Below, one piece after another: positions 55,205 through 64,000 of a DNA stretch of 64,000 bases. Source of the DNA: Prostheceraeus crozeri (taxonomy: Eukaryota; Platyhelminthes; Polycladida; Euryleptidae); the NCBI GenBank assembly GCA_907163375.1, contig CAJQUW010005703.1, forward strand, positions 434,001-498,000, in the 5' to 3' direction. Position 1 is the stretch's first letter. Each line of letters starts with the position of its first letter. The position numbers and the translations under genes were made by a program. The notes under the pieces are model-generated. The model did not search any database. It had not been told where the DNA came from and saw only the letters and a list, made by a program, of their open reading frames with translations.

Positions 55205-58200
55205 CTGCAATCCTGTACAAAGCGTTAGTTTTGATATAAGGAAGGTACCCATCTTCTAAAATCATCCTGTACAAAGCGTTAGCTTTGATATAAGGAAGGC
55301 ACCCATCTCCTATAATCCTGTACAAAGCATTAGCTTTGATATAAGGAAGGTACCCATCTCCTATAATCCTGTACAAAGCATTAGCTTTGATATAAGGAAG
55401 GTACCCATCTCCTATAATCCTGTACAAAGCATTAGCTTTGATATAAGGAAGGTACCCATCTCCTATAATCCTGTACATAGCGTTAGTTTTGATGTAAGGA
55501 AGGCACCCATCTCCTATAATCCTCTACATAGCGTTAGCTTTGATATAAGGAAGGTACCCATCTCCTATAATCCTGTACAAAGCATTAGCTTTGATATAAG
55601 GAAGGTACACATCTCCTATAATCCTGTACAAAGCATTAGCTTTGATATAAGGAAGGTACCCATCTCCTATAATCCTGTACATAGCGTTAGTTTTGATGTA
55701 AGGAAGGCACTCATCTCCTATAATCCTGTACAAAGCGTTAGTTTTGATATAAGGAAGGCACCCATCTCCTATAATCCTGTACATAGCGTTAGTTTTGATA
55801 TAAGGAAGGCACCCATCTCCTATAATCCTGTACATAGCGTTAGTTTTGATGTAAGGAAGGCACCCATCTCCTATAATCCTGTACATAGCGTTAGTTTTGA
55901 TATAAGGAAGGTACCCATCTCCTATAATCCTGTACATAGCGTTAGTTTTGATGTAAGGAAGGTACCCATCTCCTATAATCCTGTACATAGCGTTAGTTTC
56001 GATATAAGGAAGGCACCCATCTCCTATAATCCTGTACATAGCATTAGCTTTGATATAAGGAAGGTACCCATCTCCTATAATCCTGTACATAGCGTTAGTT
56101 TTGATGTAAGGAAGGTACCCATCTCCTAGAATCCTGTACATAGCGTTAGCTTTGATATAAGGAAGGCACCCATCTCCTAAAATCATCCTGTACATAGCGT
56201 TAGCTTTGATATAAGGAAGGTACCCATCTCCTTTAATCCTGTACATAGCGTTAGTTTTGATATAAGGAAGGCATCCATCTCCTATAATCCTGTACATAGA
56301 GTTAGTTTTGATGTAAGGAAGGTACCCATCTCCTATAATCCTGTACATAGCGTTAGCTTTGATATAAGGAAGGCACACATCTCCTATAATCCTGTACATA
56401 GCGTTAGTTTTGATGTAAGGAAGGTACCCATCTCCTATAATCCTGTACATAGCGTTAGTTTTGATGTAAGGAAGGCACACATCTCCTATAATCCTGTACA
56501 TAGCATTAGCTTTGATATAAGGAAGGCACCCATCTCCTATAATCCTGTACATAGCGTTAGTTTTGATATAAGGAAGGCACCCATCTCCTATAATCCTGTA
56601 CATAGCGTTAGTTTTGATATAAGGAAGGCACCCATCTCCTAAAATCATCCTGTACATAGCGTTAGTTTTGATATAAGGAAGGTACCCATCTCCTATAATC
56701 CTGTACATAGCGTTAGCTTTGATATAAGGAAGGTACCCATCTCCTATAATCCTGTACATAGCGTTAGTTTTGATATAAGGAAGGTACCCATCTCCTAAAA
56801 TCATCCTGTACACAGCGTTAGTTTTGATATAAGAAAGGTACCCATCTCCTATAATCCTGTACATAGCGTTAGTTTTGATGTAAGGAAGGCACCCATCTCC
56901 TATAATCCTGTACATAGCGTCAGTTTTGATGTAAGGAAGGTACCCATCTCCTATAATCCTGTACATAGCGTTAGTTTTGATATAAGGAAGGCACACATCT
57001 CCTATAATCCTCTACATAGCGTTAGTTTTGATATAAGGAAGGCACCCATCTCCTATAATTCTGTACATAGCGTTAGTTTTGATATAAGGAAGGCACCCAT
57101 CTCCTAAAATCATCCTGTACATAGCGTTAGTTTTGATATAAGGAAGGTACCCATCTCCTATAATCCTGTACATAGCGTTAGTTTTGATATAAGGAAGGCA
57201 CCCATCTCCTATTATTCTGTACATAGCGTTAGCTTTGATATAAGGAAGGCACCCATCTCCTATAATCCTGTACATAGCGTTAGTTTTGATGTAAGGAAGG
57301 CACACATCTCCTATAATCCTGTACATAGCGTTAGTTTTGATGTAAGGAAGGCACACATCTCCTATAATTCTGTACATAGCATTAGCTTTGATATAAGGAA
57401 GGCACACATCTCCTATAATCCTGTACATAGCATTAGCTTTGATATAAGGAAGGCACCCATCTCCTATAATCCTGTACATAGCGTTAGTTTTGATGTAAGG
57501 AAGGCACCCATCTCCTATAATTCTGTACATAGCGTTAGTTTTGATATAAGGAAGGTACCCATCTCCTAAAATCATCCTGTACATAGCGTTAGTTTTGATA
57601 TAAGGAAGGTACCCATCTCCTATAATGCTGTACATAGCGTTAGTTTTGATGTAAGGAAGGCACCCATCTCCTATAATCCTGTACATAGCGTTAGTTTTGA
57701 TATAAGGAAGGCACCCATCTCCTAAAATCATCCTGTACATAGCGTTAGTTTTGATATAAGAAAGGTACCCATCTCCTATAATCCTGTACATAGCGTTAGT
57801 TTTGATATAAGGAAGGCACCCATCTCCTATAATTCTGTACATAGCGTTAGTTTTGATATAAGGAAGGTACCCATCTCCTATAATCCTGTACATAGCGTTA
57901 GTTTTGATGTAAGGAAGGCACACATCTCCTATAATTCTGTACATGGCATTAGCTTTGATATAACGAAGGCACCCATCTCCTATAATCCTGTACATAGCGT
58001 TGGTTTTGATGTAAGGAAGGCACACATCTCCTATAATCCTGTACATAGCGTTAGTTTTGATGTAAGGAAGGCACCCATCTCCTATAATTCTGTACATAGC
58101 ATTAGCTTTGATATAAGGAAGGCACCCATCTCCTATAATCCTGTACATAGCGTTGGTTTTGATGTAAGGAAGGCACACATCTCCTATAATCCTGTACATA

Positions 58201-59408
58201 GCGTTAGTTTTGATGTAAGGAAGGCACCCATCTCCTATAATTCTGTACATAGCATTAGCTTTGATATAAGGAAGGCACCCATCTCCTATAATCCTGTACA
58301 TAGCGTTAGTTTTGATATAAGGAAGGCACCCATCTCCTCTAATCCTGTACATAGAGTTAGTTTTGATGTAAGGAAGGTACCCATCTCCTATAATTCTGTA
58401 CATAGCGTTAGCTTTGATATAAGGAAGGCACCCATCTCCTATAATCCTGTACATAGCGTTAGTTTTGATATAAGGAAGGCACCCATCTCCTCTAATCCTG
58501 TACATAGAGTTAGTTTTGATGTAAGGAAGGTACCCATCTCCTATAATCCTGTACATAGCGTTGGTTTTGATATAAGGAAGGTACCCATCTCCTATAATCC
58601 TGTACATAGCGTTAGTTTTGATGTAAGGAAGGCACACATCTCCTATAATCCTGTACATAGCGTTAGTTTTGATGTAAGGAAGGCACACATCTCCTATAAT
58701 TCTGTACATAGCATTAGCTTTGATATAAGGAAGGCACCCATCTCCTATAATCCTGTACATAGCGTTAGTTTTGATGTAAGGAAGGCACACATCTCCTATA
58801 ATCCTGTACATAGCGTTAGTTTTGATGTAAGGAAGGCACACATCTCCTATAATCCTGTACATAGCGTTAGTTTTGATATAAGGAAGGTACCCATCTCCTA
58901 TAATCCTGTACATAGCGTTAGTTTTGATATAAGGAAGTACCCATCTCCTATAATCCTGTACATAGCATTAGCTTTGATATAAGGAAGGCACCCATCTCCT
59001 ATAATTCTGTACATAGCGTTAGCTTTGATATAAGGAAGGCACCCATCTCCTATAATCCTGTACATAGCGTTAGTTTTGATGTAAGGAAGGCACACATCTC
59101 CTATAATCCTGTACATAGCGTTAGTTTTGATGTAAGGAAGGCACACATCTCCTATAATCCTGTGCATAGCGTTAGTTTTGATATAAGGAAGGTACCCATC
59201 TCCTATAATCCTGTACATAGCGTTAGTTTTGATGTAAGGAAGGCACACATCTCCTATAATCCTGTACATAGCGTTAGTTTTGATATAAGGAAGGCACCCA
59301 TCTCCTATAATCCTGTACATAGCGTTAGTTTTGATGTAAGGAAGGCACACATCTCCTATAATCCTGTACATAGCGTTAGTTTTGATATAAGGAAGGCACA
59401 CATCTCGT
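55205..59408 (-). repeat. 51-bp minisatellite, about 82 units, open in one minus-strand frame
   Basis: Each unit carries TGTACATAGCGTTAGTTTTG, then GATATAAGGAAGGCACCCAT and CTCCTATAATCC. Seven or so units have 54 bp through an added in-frame triplet (CTAAAATCATCC). On the minus strand a unit reads MYRIIGDGYLPYIKTNA with variants C/Y, G/V and T/A. Only two nonsense changes (CCTCTACATAG at about 55523 and 57011) and one 1-bp deletion (about 58936) break this frame. The open runs are 490, 633 and 167 codons. The plus strand also has one open frame per unit but is stopped by the 54-bp units. There is no signal peptide, splice signal or non-repeat coding flank. I treat it as satellite DNA with a possible coding role. 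Confidence 0.93.
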
Positions 59409-59989
59409 TTGCTGATTAATTATTTGACTTGAACATAAATGTCGAGTGTTTTCTCGCTTTCTGTGGGATTATTGATTAATAATCAAGGCATACGGCTTGG
59501 AGTGAAACATGACTGAATAGCATTATATACTCTCTCACTCGAGTCGAAAGGCCAACCGTTGGAACGGAATCTGTTTACTGATTCCTTTGTCTCAGCCTCC
59601 TATCTCATACAGAAAATCGAAGAGATAATTGAATACAAACCACATAGACAAAGGAAGCAATCTTTCTACTGAAAAAGATAAGGCAGCCATGTAGATACAT
59701 TTTCTAATCAACGATCCTCTTTCGTGTTTTTCTGCATCGATTTGATACAGCTCTCTTCTCAAGTTATTTTGAGAAGAATTCCTGAAATCATGATGGATAT
59801 TTGCAGCCTGAGATCTTCATGATTCATTAACCAAGCAATGATAATGAAGAGTGAATGGAATCCTTCAGTTATGTCGTTAGACGTAAAAAACCTCTCAGCG
59901 TCACTAAGCATTGACTAGCTAAATCAACTCCAACTAGATATGCAGCACCCTCACTTGCTCTGTGGCCTTATATCATGATAGAATTAGCA
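59409..59989. other. Unassigned
   Basis: No frame or repeat was recognised. Confidence 0.5.
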
Positions 59990-60145
59990 ACAATGAAATT
60001 AAATAAGCAATAGATCAAATTGCCATGCAAAAGATGTGCGGCTGGTAGGATTCGAACCTACGACCAAGGTTAACTAGACCTGTGCTCTACCAACTGAGGT
60101 ACGAGTCATTTACTCGGCTGTGTCAATTGGCAGGATCAAACCCTT
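59990..60145 (-). mobile_element. tRNA-derived SINE, copy 2
   Basis: The minus strand has ACCTCAGTTGGTAGAGC (D-arm / A box) and a TAGTTAA-type anticodon loop (anticodon AGT). It also has a canonical B box GGTTCGAATCC. The flanking blocks CCTGCCAATTGACAC upstream and CAATTTGATC downstream match copy 1 at 12370. The acceptor stem does not pair, so it is not a functional tRNA. Confidence 0.8.
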
Positions 60146-60282
60146 ACCACCACACATCAGTTGTCAAGACAATTATAATCAATGAATAAATAACACCTCA
60201 CAATTGTGACCGCAGACATTAAGGCAAGTAGCGGGGATCGATTGTCCACCAAAGCATCTTAAACCATGTCGTGAATGCAATT

Positions 60283-60350
60283 AACAACAATGAAATTAAA
60301 TAAACGATTGATCAAATTGCCATGCAAAAGATGTGCGGCTGGTAGTGATA
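60283..60350 (-). mobile_element. tRNA-derived SINE, copy 3 (truncated)
   Basis: AATTAACAACAATGAAATTA through TGTGCGGCTGGTAG matches the 3' half of copy 2, and then stops before the B box. It is 5'-truncated. Confidence 0.75.
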
Positions 60351-60360
60351 CCAAATATAA

Positions 60361-60500
60361 ATAGAAACGCTGTGGCCTTGTGAGACAGAGTTCGCTCTGA
60401 GCCCGGGAGACATGGGGTCAAAATAAGGTCGGGTCAAGCCAATTGCTTTTGAAATATGTACACTCTACTTTCTTGATAATTCACAATTCAAAATTCAAAG
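60361..60500 (+). mobile_element. SINE of the CGCTGTGGCC type, diverged
   Basis: ACGCTGTGGCCTTGTGAGAC starts it. GTTCGCTCTG, GGGTCAA and TACACTCTACTTTCTTG follow in the same order as in the copy at 20448. The B box is eroded. Confidence 0.6.
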
Positions 60501-60510
60501 CGTTTTGGTT

Positions 60511-60649
60511 AGGATGAGAAAAAAATATGGCACTCCCTGTAGTAACGGCTTGTTATAAAAATGTTAAGCAAAAAGTATTTCTTTGTCGTGTGAATACTTT
60601 TAAATCAATGATTTTATTATAAAGGAGTGCCGTATTTTCTTTCTCATCC
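60511..60649. mobile_element. 139-bp MITE with about 26-bp inverted ends
   Basis: AGGATGAGAAAAAAATATGG through CACTCC at left is mirrored by GGAGTGCCGTATTTTC through CATCCT at right. The middle is AT-rich. A single copy is in the window. Confidence 0.8.
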
Positions 60650-61959
60650 TTTCCATGAACATCCTCCGGTATAAGGCTATCAACTATCCAAACGTTATAT
60701 TTCCAAAACTGGATAACGCTACAGGGCTATAGGATCGATGATAAAACATGCACAAACTGATTGTCTCAGTCAGAAATAGCGATAAACAAATTAGTTACCA
60801 TTGGCAATCAATTCCACCAAAGATCACCATAAATCCGAAATGTTAGGATCAGGTTAAATCAGAAATGGAAGAGGAAGTTCAGTATCAATAAATTCTAGCC
60901 ACCTGTAATAGTTATTTGATAATGCATACTCGTAGAAATTTCGACTTTTGTCTTTAAGAAATTTTTGCAAATAATCGACCAGCTCATTGTAAGTTGTTAA
61001 TTCCAAACAGACAATCAAGTGGAGAGATTGTGCAATAGTGCATTTTATCAAACCTCAAAAACACTATTCAATGAAACAAAGTGCGTCAAGGTAGCAAGAT
61101 TTTATAAAAAAAACAAGCTAATGACTAGTTAATTTTCAATAGGTACAAAATATGATTTAAAAGAAAATTTTTATATCCTAGAATGTCTAAAAATTGAAAA
61201 ATACTTACTAGAAGAACAAACAGCGGTTCTCCTCTCCTCATGTGTAATGAATTGGCGAGTAAGTCGCTCTGTTCAAAATCACTTATATATTGAAACGATT
61301 CTATTTAACAGTCTGCCCATTCAGATGATAAGAGGACAGGTCTGTTTCCAATCATTAGATCAGATCCAGCGAACACAGCAGATTTACGCTATCTAAAATA
61401 TATCAGGAGTGTGAGAAAATTAATATTAGTTCCTTAAGAAGCACATGTAAGATGCACAGCCTAAAAAAAGAAATTTATAGTAAAGAAAAAGTATCTATTA
61501 AAAAACAAAGAAGCAGTTATTAACTGAAATGTGCCTCAGGCAATTAAAAGAAGTACAGAGTCCAGCCAGTAGAGATCAAGAGGTGGGGACATAATCCACC
61601 TTCAACTCAAGACGTGCTGCAAAAACAGTTCAACGCAACCAAGTGCGTCAAGGTAGCTAGATTAGAAAAAAATAAACAAGCGAACGACTAGTTATGAACT
61701 CAGCTATGAACTAGTTATGGGTCATTTCATATCGATTTTACAATGCAGAGTTGCTAAGTCAGATAGAGATGAGCTTGCAAATGATCTGTTTATTGTTCTA
61801 GGCATTACTCATACTATAACCGCTTCGTCTTTGCATTTCAACAAACACTTCGGCTCATATTGATGCATTCCATCCTAGCATAGAAATCGAATTTTGTCAA
61901 GTTTAATAGGAAGGGTGACACAATTATTCATAGACGTCATTATATTCTGGGCTAAAGAA
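60650..61959. other. Unassigned, with a spaced direct repeat
   Basis: AAGTGCGTCAAGGTAGCAAG at about 61079 and AAGTGCGTCAAGGTAGCTAG at about 61640 head two related roughly 70-bp segments. Both go on to an ACAAGC...GACTAGTTA block. No gene was recognised. Confidence 0.5.
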
Positions 61960-62766
61960 CAGGGGGTACCGCATCAACTTCCTTGATACGACTTATAGTC
62001 ACTATCAGATAGCTGCTATAAGGGGTCTTTTAAATGAACGCATGGACATCCCTGATGGTGGACACTGCTGATAGTGAAGAATCAGCGGCATACATCACGA
62101 CTTCCGTCAGGATGACGTTTCTTGATGTCATCATGATATCATTAAACGACCTTGAAGACGTCTCGTGGTATTTGACGGATTTTCAGTAGAAGAACAGTTA
62201 TATTGATGATGGGGAACGCTTAATGATGTTCATAACAAGTTTAATGTATTAATGAGAAGCACAGACGAAATGCATTCCAGACAAAGTCAGGATCATGTCG
62301 ATTATCAAGAGAGTACGAAAAGCAGATTACGGCGAGTGTGAAATAAATGCCATTGTTGATGGATTTACAGAAAATAATGAGATTCTATCTTGGTAAACCG
62401 ATACCGATCAAAGAAATCACCGTCTGGTAATTCCAAGGCATTGATTCTGTCATGTTGATACTCCTGACGCATAAAATCCGAGTCAGACTCCAATCTCCAC
62501 ATTGTACTTGGATCAAATAGCCTCTAACGTCTTGTCTTATACCTGTGTCACTAATGGTACTCTCTAGCACTGCTAAGAAAATGGCTATCAGACATGTCCC
62601 TGATAGCCTATCAGACATGTTCATTCGCTGGTGAAGACAAATATGTTAGTACACCAGCAGGAATGTAAACATTTTGCTATCAGAAATGATAATGCGCAAT
62701 CGCAATTCTGTTACTTGTCCTGTTTCATTAAAAGTCGCTATCAGCGAGATGGTGCGGTACCCCCAG
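61960..62766. mobile_element. Possible inverted-repeat element (GGGGGTACCGCA ends)
   Basis: CAGGGGGTACCGCATC at the left is mirrored by GGTGCGGTACCCCCAG at the right, about 800 bases apart. CTATCAG words are frequent inside. No target duplication matches, so this remains tentative. Confidence 0.35.
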
Positions 62767-62889
62767 ATGTTGATAAGCACTGAACACAAAAGGGGGGTTC
62801 ATAGAAGCTCGATCACATGGAACGAAGTTGTTAGCATAGTATGTCTCCGGGTACATGCAAGGTTTATTTATGTCTGTCATTGTTTATCT

Positions 62890-63570
62890 CATAACAAAGT
62901 CTCTTGGATGTACTGAGCTTATACTTATACTTATATTATATTTTACTCGTCATATTTGTCTATTCATCTTTCATCATCAGCCGTTTGTTCTCCACCTCTG
63001 AAGAAAGGCCTCGTCATGTATCCTCCAATTTCTGCTGTCTTCTGCCTTCCTTCCTCAGTCGACACCGTTCCAGAAGTCGTCTAGGTCTTCTCTCCATCTC
63101 GTGGGTGGTCTTCCTTTGCGTCTTTTCCATTCAATAGGGCACCAATTAGTGATGTTGTAAGTCCACCTATTGTCCTTCATTCTGGATATATGTCCATCCC
63201 ACTTCCATTTCGCCTTCTTGATGGTAAGGAGCAAGTCTGTTAGGCCTATCTGCTGTCTTACCCATGCGTTTGTTTTTCTGTCTTCCCATCTAATGTTTCT
63301 ATGCTTCTTTCCATCTTGTGCTAAACTGCTGCTATCTTTCCCTCCATCCTTCTATTTAGTGTCCATGTTTCAACGGCGTATGTCATGCAGGGCATCACAC
63401 AAGCTTCGAAGAGCTTCTTCTTCAATTTCCTGGGAGCTCTACTCTTTATTATATTCGAGTACTTGCCGAACGCTTTCCAATCACACACAATTCTCCATTT
63501 AATTTCATCATCCCGGTTTTCTTATTCAGGGAAAATTTCTGTCCCATATAGTTATACTCTTCGCACTTAT
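62890..63570 (-). pseudogene. C-terminal part of a LINE reverse transcriptase ORF
   Basis: The minus strand reads KKKLFEACVMPCMTYAVETW, then TLNRRM, AKWKWDGHISRMKDNRW and RKGRPPTRWREDLDDFW. This is the classic order of thumb and tail motifs (VMPxMTYGxETWTL, then WAGHxxRxxDxRW, then GRPxxRWxDD) of a broad group of LINEs. In-frame stops and shifts occur at several places. Its 3' end, near 62920, is a TATACTTATACTTATA repeat. Confidence 0.8.
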
Positions 63571-64000
63571 TGATTAGTTCATTATCTATTCATCTTTACT
63601 ATATTAAAACTAAAGTTTTGCCAATTAACTGGTGGGCTACTTCAATTAAATTCGCATTTTTTAAAGGAAATATTGAATTCTTATGCATCGCACGCTCGTC
63701 TGCATATTCATCAATTCACCGACAGCAGGTGATTCATATACGGTGATAATTTTACAAAAAAACTTATTTTATGTATATTATTTTGAATTTATGGCTTCGA
63801 TTTTTACATTTTTCTCGATTTACAACGACAGCGATAATTCAAAAGATGCTAAGTAAATCCTCAAACGATGATATTACTGTGTGTGCATCTACAACTTGAG
63901 ATATTTGCAATTCATTAACCAAACAATGATAATTAAGTCATTAAATGGATTCCTACAAGTGTATATTCGTGGGAGCGACAATACCTGCTCCATGCAAGTC
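63571..64000. other. Unassigned AT-rich DNA to window end
   Basis: No frame or repeat was recognised. Confidence 0.5.

Noticed and set aside
55205..59408. CRISPR array
   Set aside because: The units are contiguous near-identical 51-mers with no unique spacers, and the context is eukaryotic.
59162..59419. Plus-strand 85-codon ORF at the satellite edge
   Set aside because: It is the mirror frame of the same repeat. It is stopped by the 54-bp units elsewhere, so it is less likely coding than the minus frame.

Overview
The window looks like AT-rich, intron- and repeat-dominated nuclear DNA from a metazoan, probably a non-vertebrate. I see no operons, no dense coding and no phage or plasmid functions. 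Most long open frames are chance or belong to repeats. The one unmistakable host gene segment is a 113-bp internal exon at 23659-23771 (+). It encodes the third transmembrane helix of a D2-like dopamine (biogenic amine) receptor, and it has the length and phase of the corresponding vertebrate D2/D3/D4 exon. It is followed by a rare GC splice donor. The other receptor exons were not identified with certainty. A possible upstream exon with a membrane helix lies at 21987-22141.

Four further short exon or ORF candidates have coding-like composition but no recognised family: 211-301 (+), 24872-24973 (-), 29618-29755 (-) and 34901-35033 (-).

The rest is mainly mobile DNA. Several non-autonomous families of hAT type, recognised by terminal inverted repeats (TIRs) and 8-bp target duplications, are scattered across the window: a roughly 865-bp family (TIR CATAGAGTA), a roughly 510-bp family (TIR CACAGAATTAGA), a 256-bp family (TIR CATAGAAAT) and a roughly 374-bp family (TIR CATAGAAATCC). 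At 17.3-19.5 kb three of these insertions are stacked inside one another. A 948-bp element at 35354-36301 has a TA duplication and the zinc-cluster tail of a pogo-like transposase. Degenerate non-LTR retrotransposon pieces occur at 1.2, 4.9, 15.0, 21.4, 47.2, 49.2 and 62.9 kb. There are two kinds of tRNA-derived SINE, and several long hairpins and palindromes at 10.9, 26, 39.1, 44.3 and 52.0 kb.

At 55205-59408 there is a 4.2-kb minisatellite of about 82 units of 51 bp. Because 51 is divisible by three, the minus strand stays open in one frame and would encode tandem 17-residue repeats (633 residues in the longest run). Whether this is protein or only satellite DNA cannot be settled from the sequence alone.

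The genes do not form a pathway. The picture is receptor-gene introns or intergenic DNA filled by successive transposon waves, whose relative ages can be read from the nesting.
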